From: Citrus sinensis
Lineage: Eukaryota; Streptophyta; Magnoliopsida; Sapindales; Rutaceae
DNA: 64,000 nt
Reading direction: 5' to 3'
Assembly: GCF_022201045.2 (NCBI RefSeq)
Contig: NC_068556.1
Span: 22,115,501 to 22,179,500 of the forward strand
Positions within the stretch are counted from its first letter, which is position 1. Each line of letters begins with the position of its first letter. This document shows positions 10,941 to 22,465 of this stretch, piece after piece. Under the pieces are notes generated by a model. It was not told the DNA's origin and made no database searches. It saw nothing but the letters and a program-made list of their open reading frames with translations. The position numbers and the translations under genes are program-made.

Positions 10941-13254
10941 CTCTCCAAAGAGAATATCTTGATAAACTTCTAAAAACTTTAGAAGTAGGTAAAGCAGAAA
11001 CTTCTAAAGCTCCAATCATTAAAAAGAACACTTATGATCTCACTGAAATCCTGGATAAAAAGAAAACAAAGAAAACAACTCCTAATATCCAAGATCTTCA
11101 AAAAGAAATAAAAGACATTAAACTCGAGATAAAGGACTTAAAGGAGAAACAAAAGAATGATTATGAAACCATTCAACTCCTTTTACAAAGACAATTACAA
11201 GAAAATTCTAATAAAGAACCAGAATCTGATGGTGATAATGAAGAACAAAATGTTGACAACATTAAATCTATATCCAATGATTTTTTGTTTGTTTTAAAGC
11301 AAATCACCACAAGAAAATATTTAATCAAAATTACTTTGATTTTCTCTAAAGATTTTGAAATTGACACCATTGCCCTTTTTGACACTGGTGCTGATCTAAA
11401 TTGCATTAAAGAAGATATTGTCCCCAGAAGGTTTCATGAGAAAACTAAGGAAAGACTTTCTGCCGCCAAAATTCAAAACTTAATGTCAAATCTAAAGTTG
11501 ATGCCTTTATTCATAATAATGGTTTTGAATTTAGGACTTCTTTTATTCTTACAAATGACATACACCATACTGTCATTTTGGGAACCCCTTTTATCAATAT
11601 TATTACTCCCTATATTGTCAATTATGATAGTATATCTTTTAAAGCAAAAACTAAAAAACTTGTTTTCCCTTTTATTGAGAAACCTAAAACAAGAAATTTA
11701 AACATTGTCAAAGCTTGTTCTGTTTACCAGAATCAAATCAATACACTCCTTAAAACAAAACAAAATAATCTGATTTGTCTAAAAAAGGATCTAATTTTAC
11801 AAAGAATCGAAAACCAATTACAAACTGCATTTGTGAAAAGAAAAATCTTTGACTTTAAAGACCTCATTGAAAGAGAAATATGTGCTGATTTACCATCTGC
11901 CTTTTGGAATAGAAAACAACATTTAGTATATTTACCTTATGAAAATTCTTTTGATGAAAAACAAATACCTACCAAAGCCCGACCAATCCAAATGAACATG
12001 GAATTGGAACAACATTGCAAAGAAGAGATAAAAGATTTAGAATCTAAAGGCCTCATTGTCAAATCTAGGTCTCCTTGGTCTTGTGCTGTTTACTATGTCA
12101 ACAAAAATTCTGAGATAGAAAGAGGAGCACCCAAATTAGTCATAAATTACAAACCTCTAAATAAAGCATTAAAATGGATTAGGTATCCTATACCTAATAA
12201 AAAGAATTTGCTCCAGAAACTTCATGCTGCATTTATTTTTTCAAAATTTGATATGAAATCTGGATTTTGGCAAATTCAAATTCACCCTAAAGACCGTTAT
12301 AAAACTGCTTTTACTATTCCTTTTGGACAATACGAATGGACTATAATGCCATTCGATTTAAAAAATGCACCTTCAGAATTCCAAAGAATCATGAATGATA
12401 TTTATAACCATTTCTCTGAATTTTGCATTGTTTATATAGACGATGTGTTGATCTTTTTCCAAATAATTGACCAACATTTCAAACATCTAAAGACTTTTTT
12501 CCCTGCCACTAGAAAGGCTGGTTTAGCCATTTCTAGTTCTAAAGTCTCTTTGTTTCAAACAAAGATCAGGTTCCTAGGTCATTACATTTCCAAAGGAACT
12601 ATTACTCCTATTGAGCGATCTCTTGTCTTCGCTGACAAGTTTCCTGATAGAATCCTTGATAAAACCCAATTGCAAAGATTCTTAGGAAGTTTAAATTATG
12701 TCCTTGATTTCTGTCCTAACATCAATAGGTTATCAAAACCTTTGCATGATAGATTAAAGAAAAACCATGTTGCATGGACAGACGAACACACTAAAGTAGT
12801 TAAACTCATAAAGAGTTCTGTTAAAGATATCCCTTGTTTATTTCTTGCAAATCCTACATTACCTAAAATTGTTGAGACTGATGCATCAGATTTAGGTTAT
12901 GGAGGAATATTAAAACAAAAAGAAAATAATAAGGAACAAATAGTACAGTATATTTCTGCTCATTGGAATGAATGTCAAAGAAATTACTCTACTATTAAAA
13001 AAGAAATTCTTTCCATTGTTTTATGTATATCTAAATTTCAAAGTGATTTATTAAATCAAAAATTTTTACTTAGAATTGACTGCAAAGCTGCAAAACATGT
13101 TTTAGAAAAAGATGTACAAAACATTGCATCAAAACAGATTTTTGCACGATGGCAAGCTATTTTAAGTGTTTTTTATTTTGACATTGAATTCATTAAAGGC
13201 GATACAAATTCTATCCCTGATTTTCTAACCAGAAAATTTCTCCAAAACAGATAA
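10941..13254 (+). pseudogene. Viral protease, reverse transcriptase and RNase H
   Basis: The aspartic protease motif F-D-T-G-A lies at about 11378-11395 in one frame (open 11285-11701). RT and RNase H follow in another, open from 11578 to the TAA at 13252-13254, so a frameshift separates protease from RT. RT keeps Y-I-D-D at 12433-12444, but the usual F-G-L-K-N-A-P box reads F-D-L-K-N-A-P. RNase H is recognisable to the end (R-I-D-C-K-A segment near 13070). About 550 codons are uninterrupted, the best preserved part of the virus here. Upstream of 11285 is a Lys/Glu-rich coiled-coil-like linker. Confidence 0.8.
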
Positions 13255-14678
13255 TGCCACCCAGAAAGAAAGACAAAGGCAAAGCCATTCTTAAAGACTC
13301 TGCTTCTCAAGCAACCTCTAAAGAAACCCAGACAACTCCCCCTAAAGACAAACTACTCTCTTCTGCCATGCCTATAAAATCTTGGATAGACATGATTGAA
13401 GATCAAGAAGCACAATCTAAAGCCATTGCCTCTCAAGAACAGGTAAAAGAATGGATGAATTCCATTTCAAAGTCCCCCGAGCTTATGCTTGCTTTACAAA
13501 GTTTTTTCCAAAATAAATCTCTTTCTCCAGTTCCTGAGGAAGAGAAATCTGTTTCCAAAGCAGTTTCAAAACCTTCTTCTTCTAAAGAAATTGTTTCATG
13601 TGAAAGCTCTTCTTCAATTATTGTTTCTCAATCAAAGCTTTCACAAAAATCTTCGGATTGGTTTCATAAAACTCATCATCAAAATGTTTTATCCATGGAA
13701 GATGGGTTTTATCATTCTGATCCTTTTCAAGCCATTTCAAAGATTTTCCCGAAAGGCTAGTTTTTCAAACCTTGGGATTTGTCAAAACCCCAGTCTTTCT
13801 ACCAAAGTATTTTGGAAATCACTCAGTCTGTAAAGTTCAAACATTTCTTTCTCAGTGAATCCCACACTGAACCAGCCTATTCCACGGCTACCATTTTTAA
13901 AGTCTTGAGCCCAAAATAGTGGGGTGATGAACTCCACAAATTAAAAACTTTTCCCGCCGATTTCCAACCAAAATTAAAGCACTGTTTATTTTTCTCCTAC
14001 TGGGACTATCAACAGGCCTGGTTCAATACATTTTTCATTCAAAACCCTAAAAAGACCTATTCTTGGTTATTTTTCTTCAATTAAAAAATAACCGTACAAA
14101 GCCTTCCAAACTGGTTCCAACAATGGTGGAATTACTTTGGGCCTAACCCAGATATTCAAACCCATAACGTCATAAATTGCCTAAACCTTTTTAAAGCCCA
14201 TTATGTTCCCCCTGAATCAAAGAAGAGGTTTCCTCATTTTCTTTGTTTCTGTACAAATTTCTTTCTACCTTGGGTTTGGATGTGGTCCTTCCAATACCAC
14301 ACTATCGAAGCCCAATTGGTTTTACAAAGAACCTTTAAAGTCAAATGGTTGTCTAAATTCGATGAAAAGTCAAAGCTATCCGAAACAACAGTTCGAGCAT
14401 GGCTTTCCTCACAAGGCCTCCTTCAACCCAATATCAAAGATACTAAAGCTCAGAGCACTTTCTTATCTCAAAAGTCTAAGGCCCAATCTCTCTTGGCCAG
14501 TGCAAAGAATGAAGATGAATATTTTAAGGTAATGCAGCAGCTCCTTGCTTCTAGATCCGAACCGTCTGTTGCCAGTTCTTTCACTAAAGACGAGGACGAT
14601 GAGGAGCCATTCATTTTCCTTGGAGATGAAAATGAAGATGACTGCTTCGGCATTTTCCCTCCAATAAAAAAATTTTAG
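13254..14678 (+). pseudogene. Viral ORF2, unknown function, plus copy
   Basis: The ATG at 13254-13256 overlaps the RT-RNase H stop as TAATG, suggesting coupled termination-reinitiation in the ancestor. The frame is stopped at 13758-13760 (TAG), again near 13918 and near 14084, and is shifted before 14280, where a final frame runs to TAG at 14676-14678. The C-terminal part is acidic (Asp/Glu-rich, 14580-14640). The Trp-rich central region matches the inverted copy at 5458-6357. No catalytic motif was recognised. I cannot assign a function. Confidence 0.68.
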
Positions 14679-15567
14679 TTTTGTTTTGTGTTTGTCCTTT
14701 CTTTGTACATTTAAAAAAAAAAAGTAAAAAGAGTAATCTTTTTCAATTCTGTCATTTCATTTGTAATTATCGCTTGTAATAATTAATTTTGTATTAAAGT
14801 CCTCCTGACCATGTCATCAAAGAAGACATAATCTTTTGAATATCCTTTGAAAACGTCTTTCGAGACACAAGTGTGGCCACACATGTGCCATGTTTTCAAA
14901 GATTTACAAAGGATTTTACTATTGCCTCATGAAGCATCTCTTCACGTGAAACTTTTCTCAAAGTCCATAAAGCAGAAGATGCCTTCATCATTACGGTCTC
15001 CCACCAACTGATGACCCCACTTTCCATCATCACATGTGAAGACCTCCTGTAGCATTTTCTCTTTTTGTAAAGCAATTTTGTATTTAAAAGAGATGAATGA
15101 AGACTAAGACTCATCACTTCTTTTATCACTTCAAAATTAAGAACTCTCTCTCTCTCTCGGGAAATCTGGATCAAGACATCAAGGAAGCATTTCCTGTCTT
15201 GTAATTTTCCCTTTCTTCAAAAGCCTGTAACACATTTGGATTCAAGCAACTTATGTAAGCATTTAATTTTTCAATTAAAGAAATTTATTTAAAGCATTGA
15301 ATGTATGTTTAAATTTTGCAATTTTATTTTCAAAAGCATGATCTGCAGGCTGATCTTCTTTATCAGACTCCTGCCATAAAAATTCCCGCATGTTCTGTTT
15401 TCCAGCCGATATACCAGAAATTTTAAATCTTTAATTAGATTTAATTAGAGGCTCAAAGATAATACTAGATCTGGATCCGAGAACTAGTATTCTGATTGAA
15501 GAGGGAGAAGAGAAATACAACTAAGGACAGAGATCAGGTCTCTTTGCCTTAGAGACTTTGTGTTTAA
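14679..15567 (+). promoter_or_regulatory. Viral intergenic region with 35S-like promoter
   Basis: Non-coding sequence between ORF2 and the end of the element. A TATA-like box (TATTTAAAAG, 15081-15090) is followed by a CT-rich start region (CTCTCTCTCTC near 15143), as in caulimovirid pregenomic-RNA promoters. A leader of about 400 nt runs to the right edge, where it resembles the start of the leader at 7494. The upstream half contains repeated CATCA/GAAGA-type motifs but no exact as-1 (TGACG) pair that I could find. Activity is unknown. Confidence 0.5.
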
Positions 15568-15570
15568 ACT

Positions 15571-18186
15571 ATATTACAATATAACATAATCATTCTATAT
15601 ATATATATATTACTAGAAGCTAGCTAGCTCTCAGGAATTAATCAAACTTAGGTTACCTTAATTAATTGGCATTACAAAATAATATAAGTGTCTGAAGAAA
15701 ATTAATTTATAATTTCCATCTGATTAGGAGCAGAGGGTACTTAAGACTAGTAATGGCCGAGGCACCTGCAAGCTTTAAAAAAATCTTGAAATTTCTAAAT
15801 GAAATATCAAAAAATACTGATTTGGCCCCTACACAATTAATTTGTAAACTTTATACATAGGATGAAAATGTAACTTTATATTTTGTGAAATAAAGTCAAA
15901 GTTACATAATTGTTTGATATTTATCTATTTATTTATTTATTTATTTATTTATTTTTTAAAGGGTTTGATCTTTATTTTGGTATTTCCTTTTTCATCATAA
16001 TAAAATAGCAATAGCCTTTCAAACTTTTGATGAAGTTAAGATCTATCTCTTTGATCTTTATTTTGTTAATTAAATTTTTATTTTATTCTTTATTTGTAAC
16101 AATAGCCTCAATTATTAATCAAAATCCCCAAATTAAAATTACCACAGTTACAAGCAAAATTTCTAAATTTTACACGATAGCTATAGATGAAAAAAAACCA
16201 TCTAAAATCAACCCCCTATTAATACTTGTTTGAATTTAGCTCCCTCGAGATTTACTCTGAGCTCTACCCCTACAACTAATAACAAACCTATATGGTAATT
16301 AATTAATTTCTATCATTTTCATCGAGATGCCTTTTTATTTCTATGATCTAAACCAAAAATATGCTGCAACATTAAATTAATTATTCAAATAAAAATAGAA
16401 AGGAGAATGAATAACTAGTTAGAGACCAAATTAATTAAACAAACAAAGTCAAACTGTAGTTGTTTGTATATTCTTGATCAAAAGATGAAATTTGATCAAA
16501 AGCATTTTATTAAGGACTTTATCGTCAATAATCAACGTCTGAATTATCCAAAGCGACGGGAAAGGAGAGAATCTTCTGTTGTTTAACAAAATGAAAAAAA
16601 AATGCAATAAGGTCGTATTGGACTCAAGAATCACTTAGAAGCCTCTTGAGTCTTTCTGTAAATCTTGCTCAATCTGTTGTCACCTAACTTAATATTTACC
16701 TTAAGGTCTTCTTCTAGAACAATTCTCTTGCTTCAATATAGATATTGATAGAACCGTAACAACCATACTGTTAAAATCAATGCTCAAATCAAGATTAGAT
16801 TTTACCCCTTCCTTTGCAATTTTAGACGTCTCTAATTACTTCCTCATCGACATTTGAAATCTCATGTTGTCATGGACATGTCCAATTACCTTCTTATAGA
16901 CATTTCTGGCCATGTTCTCAGGCAATTTTCCAGTTGCATTGTCAATGAATTTCTTCGCAATTTTATCCAATGCTTTTCAAATTCTTCCCAAAGTTGACAT
17001 TCAACTTCTATTGCTAAAGAGGCGGCACACACTAATGTATAGTTGGAGTGCGAAGGCATTCGATCTCTTATATGTGTTAGCACTAACATCCTCTACAAAT
17101 TTCAAAGCTAAAACTTTTCGGTCTCATCATCAAAGTTTTCAGACTCATCTACATAGTCATCGACATATCCTTTAACGTGACGCGTCAAGCAATAATTTAG
17201 AAGAATGAATCTCACTGTCAATCTTAAAAATCACTTCATATGATTCCATATTAAATTTTTTCTTTGATTATTAATGATCTAATATGCAGACACCCTATTT
17301 TGTGGACATACTATTAAACTATGTGTTCAATAGTTAATTAAAATAACTTTATTAAATTGCATGGTTAATGACGTGTTAGATGAAAAAAAATAAAGGCACT
17401 CACATTAGTAAAGAACTATATATATGTATGCATTCGTATATATTTGTGTATATATTACCATTCTCATGTGTGGGCGCCCTTTTTTTTCATGTAGATAGGG
17501 ATGGTAAAATTCGGATCCGGGTTTAGGCTTTCTGGTTCTAGTCCCGAATGATAATTAACATACCGAATTTGGATATAAACCCCATTTTTAGGCTCCTGAT
17601 CCTGTACGAGCTCAACCCGAAGAAATCTGATTTTTGGCTTTCGGATTCCAAACGCTGATAGATATACTGAATACCCGAAATTAAAAAAAAAATCAAGCAT
17701 GCCATTTCTAGGTTATTTGGCGATTGCAGAAGGAGATAGAACAAAGTCATGGATCTCTTGAAATAGATGAGGAAGATGGGGAATCGCATAAACTAAAACC
17801 CAATGATTCCGACAACCAAAATCACAATATAAACAATTTTTTTCTTTTTTAGTACTCAAAATATAGAAATATAACTACTTAAACACCAAATAACACCAAA
17901 ATCCACAACACAATATATTTCATTTCAGAAACTATACCAACAAAGACTATCATAGAACTCCATCACCGAAAGTTGGCTTTGGGACCACAAAAGAAACAAT
18001 GGAAAATTAATGAACTCTCTCTGGAACTAAAACAAAAAGCTGACAAAATCTGAATCCTGATTAGGGTTATAACTCTTATACATAGTGCTCTGTGGGCAAG
18101 CAATTAAATTGCAATTAAGAATAACCTTAAGCCTTTTTTCTTTTTTAACTTTCTATTGCAACTTAAGAGTTTAGAGGTTCTCATAT
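15571..18186. other. Intergenic, no gene recognised
   Basis: AT-rich spacer with short tandem repeats: (TA)n at about 15595-15611 and (ATTT)n at about 15920-15953. A weak minus-strand frame at 16886-17089 sits in a stretch with protein-like composition and in-frame stops on both sides; I do not recognise it and would treat it as a possible gene remnant. Positions 17490-17700 carry degenerate CCGAA/CGGATCC-type repeats of the kind dispersed in plant genomes. Nothing else is supported. Confidence 0.45.
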
Positions 18187-18896
18187 TGTTAAGAATTGAA
18201 AAGTACCAGCTCGGCCATGCCCTCATCTCCCACCCCGAGGCAAATATCCTCAGCTAAATGGCACGATAAGAGTACAACCAGAGACGTATACCAACCTGAG
18301 AAATATACTGACTAGGAACACATACCGACCAGATACTCATCACCAAAGAAAGGGCACACGATCTCACGAAGTCGCCACAGTTTCGCTACGCCCCGAACCG
18401 TTGAGAGGGACATGGTATCCCACGTTTACCCACAATCCAGTGGTTGGAGACCCATAAGGGGCAGTCATTACCCGATAAAGGGGGAGTATGAGAAGTGTAC
18501 AGAAACGTGGGACAACGGCTATAAGAAAGGGAAAAACCAATGAAAGAAGGGGACATAAAAAATTGAAAGAAGGGAAAACTCTGCCAAATTGAAACCAGAC
18601 TATTTTCTATACAAACTTTGAGCAAATTATAAGCAATTACAGAATCTAAATTGCACCGTTTTCTCGTAAATACCTTGTGCTGACTTAGGCATCGGAGGGT
18701 TTACACCGGTAAAACCACTTGCGTTTCTGATCCATTTTTTTGAACGCAGGCTTAGTAAGAGAATGAAGGGTGATTCCAACCCAGTGACTTAGGTAATTGT
18801 TGGAACAAGAAGAAAATGACGTCTTCTCTCCTGACCACATAAGCGTTGGTGGAAAGATCTGGTCGGGCAAAAGGCGAGCAGATTTCAACATCAACA
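18187..18896 (+). repeat. 5' LTR and primer-binding site of first gypsy element
   Basis: The LTR begins TGTTAAGAATTG and ends ...TCAACA. TGGCGCCGT, starting at 18900, matches the start of a tRNA-Asp-type primer-binding site. The same junction, slightly diverged (TGGTGCCG), occurs at 30755 in the second element, whose LTR starts TGTAAGAACC. The shared start and end define the LTR to within a few bases. There is no matching 3' LTR in the window. Confidence 0.7.
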
Positions 18897-18976
18897 TTTT
18901 GGCGCCGTCTGTGGGGAGCTGGATAAAAAGCTACCACCAAGTTAGTAGTCATCGGAGAAGTAGTGAACGATCGGTT

Positions 18977-19992
18977 ATGAATATATCAAGGAAGGATGCC
19001 CTAAGGGGCGACAATGAAACTGGTGAAACAATCACTCTCCGAGAAATAGCAAATGAAGCTAGAGATAGGGTGATGCAAGATCGAATGGAACGGATGGAGA
19101 AGCAAATGGAGACTCTCACGGCCATATTGCATGAGCTGAGGGATAAGCGGAGAAGGGACTGTGAAACCACCATGGGGAGAGATGAAGTTGTGGCAGAACC
19201 CAGCCTCCGGAGGCGTAGAATCGAGAAAATCCCTCCACCGGTAGACCAACCCTATGGGGTGCATCCCCATAGAAATACTGGCCGGATCCCAGGAGAGCGC
19301 GAGATGAAGGGAGAGACCAACCTCGCTCCGAATGAGTACTGAAAATTGATGACCGAGGAGCTAATATTGATGAAGGAGAGCTCAGACAGCGGCTGCAGAA
19401 TGCCGAGCAAGAGCGAGATCAGATAGCTGCGCTCGATCCTGACCGTGCTGTAGAATTGGAGGGTGAGGTGCGCAGGTTGGCGCAGGTGATGGATGAGATT
19501 CAGAGCAAGAGAAAACCCCCGAGTTGGAGGATAATGCTAGATGAAGAATCTCCGTTATCAGCCGAGATCATGGTTACTGTAATCCCAAGAGATTTCCGCT
19601 TCCCCGACCTCAAATACTCCGGGAGAAGTGACCCGCTGGTGCATATTGAACGTTTCAACGACATGACGGGTGTGCAGGGGCTAACACCAGCTCAGAGGTG
19701 CAGGGTGTTCCCATTGACACTAGAGGCACGAGCCCAGGAATAGTACCACAAGCTGCCACGAGGAAGTATAAAAGGATACGAGCAGATATGCCAAGAGTTG
19801 GCTGAGCAGTTCCGAGGAGCAGTAGCCCCAGAGGACGATATGATGGAACTGATAGAGATGAAGCAGGAGGAACACGAATCCCTTCGGGATTTAGTAAAAC
19901 GATACCACCAGGCTGTGCTTGATTTGGGAGCTTTTAATCACCTGCAGGCGTTGAGGGGGTTAAAAGAGGGCGTGAGGATAGGCCGATTGTAG
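18977..19992 (+). pseudogene. gag, N-terminal and capsid part (first gypsy)
   Basis: From the ATG at 18977 the frame encodes a charged coiled-coil-like segment (R-M-E-R-M-E-K-Q-M-E near 19085-19110) and stops at 19340-19342. The retrotransposon gag domain follows in another frame from about 19456, with a TAG at 19741-19743 and a further stop at about 19990. At least one frameshift and two stops separate the parts. It is a capsid-protein remnant. Confidence 0.72.
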
Positions 19993-20175
19993 TATAACTT
20001 AAGAAGTCCCATAGTACAGAATTATTCAGCGGGTTATGAGCAGGCGAGGAGAGATATAAAAATTGAAGAGGAAAAGTCGGCGAGGATAAAGAGTGAGCAG
20101 CTAGAGGAGCTGAGAAGAAAGGAAAAGAGAACCCCGAGTGGGAGCGGGTCGGGAAAGCGAGCTGGGGAATCCTCA

Positions 20176-21591
20176 ATGATGGGTGGAATATCAGCTCGGT
20201 CTCGCCCTTATCCCGTGACTCAGAGACCACAACAGTTCCAACATAGCCGAGCTCAGCCTCCGCGCCCCCCATTCCCGGAGCGGCAACGAGAATTCCGGCA
20301 GTTGGATGCCCATCCTTATCACAACGCTCCCAGGGCACTACATACAATTAACTCCAGAGCTGGGCGGCCAAGTCAGCTACCTACAATACCAGCTCGGGAT
20401 GATATCCACGATAGCCGAGCAATTCAACTGATTGACCAGAGCTTGGCGTATAGACAATACACCCCATTGAAAGTCTCTATGGAGGAGTTGTATGAGAGAA
20501 TCGAGGAACGAGACCTACTATACCCTCCTACCCCCGTAACAAAACCCGCTCATAGACGTGATAAAAGCATATTCTGTAAATTTCACGACACTCATGGCTA
20601 CAATATCAGTCAGTGTCGCGATCTGAAGACTCAGGTGGAGGATTTGGTGAGAAACCGATACCTGGATGAATATGTAGATGGGGCGTTCCCTATCCTCGAG
20701 TCACAATATACTCAAAGGAACGGAGATGAGAGAAATATGGAGCGTGAGCAGCCAGTCATCCGGGTGATAGCAGGAGGGCCGACATTGGCCAGGGATTCGA
20801 ACAGGGCACGAAAGAATTACGGGAGATATGCCATGACCAGCAAAGAGGTGCTTTTCAATTTGCCAACAGCCAAGAGGGCGAAAGTGAGGCAAGTTCCCAT
20901 TATGTGGACAGATGACGACGAAGAGGGTGTTTTATATCCTTATAAAGATGCACTGGTGATTAAGGCGATGGTGGCTGGTAAAGAGTTACGGCGAATACTG
21001 GTGGACACGGGCAGCTCGGTTGACATATTGTTTAAGTCGACCCTAGATAATATGAAAATTTTGGACCTGAAATTGGAGCGGACAATTACATTATTGAAGG
21101 GATTTGGAGGAGGACGGTTAACCCCTATGGGGATCATCGAGCTCCCAATTATTGTAGGGTCGAAGCCATTTGAAAGAATAATGATGCTGGATTTTGTCGT
21201 GGTCAAAGAAAGAAGCCCCTACCAAATGATACTGGGACGACCTTTCATGAGAATAAGCCAATGTGTCATATCCACGCACTATCTGGCATTGAAGTATAAA
21301 GTGAACGGAGTCTTAGGCGTAGTAAAAGGTGACCAGAGAATGGCGATGAGTTGTTACGCTACCGCCGCAAAGGAAACACTACAACTTACCACTCTGGATA
21401 ACCGAGGAGATCTTAAAAAGGGTCGCCAGGAGCCAGCTGAGAAATTGGAAGAGGTTCTGGTGAGCAGGAGTGACCCGAGCAGAGTGATAAAGATTGGGTC
21501 AGGATTGGGCGAGGTAATAAGAGTCGAGCTGGTAAAATGTCTACAATCCCATGTAGATATATTTGTCTGGTCGCATGAAGACATGCCGTGA
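20176..21591 (+). pseudogene. gag C-terminus and aspartic protease (first gypsy)
   Basis: A 471-codon open frame continues the capsid region. It has a Pro/Arg/Gln-rich linker, a zinc-finger-like C-K-F-H...H-G...C cluster near 20575-20620 and a retropepsin domain with V-D-T-G-S-S at about 21001-21020. It ends with TGA at 21589-21591, just before the RT domain. This is the longest intact frame of the element. The stop between protease and RT marks it as a decayed polyprotein. Confidence 0.75.
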
Positions 21592-21596
21592 ATTGA

Positions 21597-22070
21597 TCGT
21601 GGGGTAGCTTGCCACAAGTTGGCAATCAGGAAAGGGGCAAGGCCGGTAAGGCAGAAAAAGAGGTGCTTTAACCAGGAAAGGTATGAGGCCATAAACACGG
21701 AGGTGGAAAAGCTGTTGAGAGCAGGATTCATAAAGAATGCTAAATACCCGGAACGGATCTCCAATGTAGTGTTGGTGAAGAAGGCCAATGGAAAATGCAG
21801 AATGTGTGTGGATTTTACAGACCTTAACAAGGCGTGCCCAAAGGATAGTTTCCCTCTACCTAAAATAGACCAGTTGGTTGACTCAACGACGGGTCACAGC
21901 CTACTTAGCTTCATGGATGCCTTTTTCAGGATACAACCAGATACTCATGGACGAGCAGAATAAGGAAAGTACTACATTTATAACTAACGTGGATTTGTTT
22001 TACTACAGAGTGATGCCATTTAGCTTGAAAAATACAGGAGCTACCTATCAAAGGTTGGTGAACGATTACC
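21597..22070 (+). pseudogene. Truncated reverse transcriptase (first gypsy)
   Basis: The fingers region of RT is recognisable (G-F-I-K-N-A-K-Y-P and C-V-D-F-T-D-L-N-K-A-C-P-K-D between 21720 and 21850). A frameshift near 21930 moves the following D-A-F region to another frame. Homology ends just after the Y-Q-R-L-V-N segment near 22065, before the catalytic Y-x-D-D box. Confidence 0.78.
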
Positions 22071-22465
22071 CTCCAAATATTCTGAGTAATGTATGCCCAT
22101 GAGCCTTATAATGATTCTCATCCACAAGTCCTCCTATTTGTCACCTACATTTCGTATGCATTTTTTCATTTGATGTGAAACGTGAAAAGTGAAATGAAGC
22201 CCCCACATGGACAAGCTGACGCCAAGATGATGCGAAGTACTTTTCTTACTTTTTATGAGATGCGAAGTACTTTTCTGATCTTTATTGCACCAGATGACTC
22301 ATTGCACCAGATTATTCGTAATACCTCTAGTAATTGTTCTGGAGATAACTCACTAGAAGTTGATATATTTCTAGGTCCCTCTAGCGAATCCCAACTTAAG
22401 ACATGTCTATATATATAATATAAAATTTTGCAGACAGGAGTTTAAGGTTAAACAGAACAAACGAG
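22071..22465 (+). promoter_or_regulatory. Short upstream region of DLH copy 1
   Basis: Between the broken retrotransposon and the start codon. A TATATATATAATATAA run at about 22408-22423 lies only about 45 bp before the ATG, so either the leader is very short or transcription starts elsewhere. GATGCGAAGTACTTTTCT occurs twice (about 22229 and 22259). It does not share the leader sequence of copies 2 and 3. Confidence 0.4.

Larger units (their letters stand above)
7489..15570 (+). mobile_element. Near full-length endogenous florendovirus-like element
   Basis: About 8.1 kb in genome order: leader, movement protein, coat-protein region with zinc knuckle, aspartic protease, RT, RNase H, a second ORF, then an intergenic region with a 35S-like promoter. 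This is the layout of Caulimoviridae, and the extra ORF after RNase H fits the florendovirus group of endogenous viruses. A short imperfect direct match (TTAGAGACT...GTGTTTAAA near 7494 and 15549) suggests the circle was opened in the leader and slightly more than one unit was inserted. No exact initiator-Met-tRNA primer-binding site was found. ORF1 is broken by several stops and frameshifts, so the copy is dead as it stands. No LTRs or integrase are present. Confidence 0.82.
18187..22070 (+). mobile_element. Ty3/gypsy (Tat-type) retrotransposon, 5' part
   Basis: In order: 5' LTR, primer-binding site, gag, aspartic protease and the N-terminal part of RT, then abrupt loss of homology near 22070. 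There is no RNase H, integrase or 3' LTR. The gag C-terminus has the degenerate zinc motif F-C-K-F-H-D-T-H-G-Y-N (about 20570-20610), seen in Tat/Athila-lineage elements. Several stops and frameshifts make it non-autonomous. It ends about 400 bp before the first dienelactone hydrolase gene and may have supplied or replaced upstream sequence there. Confidence 0.85.

Noticed and set aside
18386..19270. Minus-strand ORFs of 70-89 codons in the first gypsy element
   Set aside because: Antisense shadows of the LTR and gag.
20701..21830. Minus-strand ORFs up to 158 codons opposite gag-pol
   Set aside because: Antisense shadows of the gag-protease-RT frame with no homology of their own.
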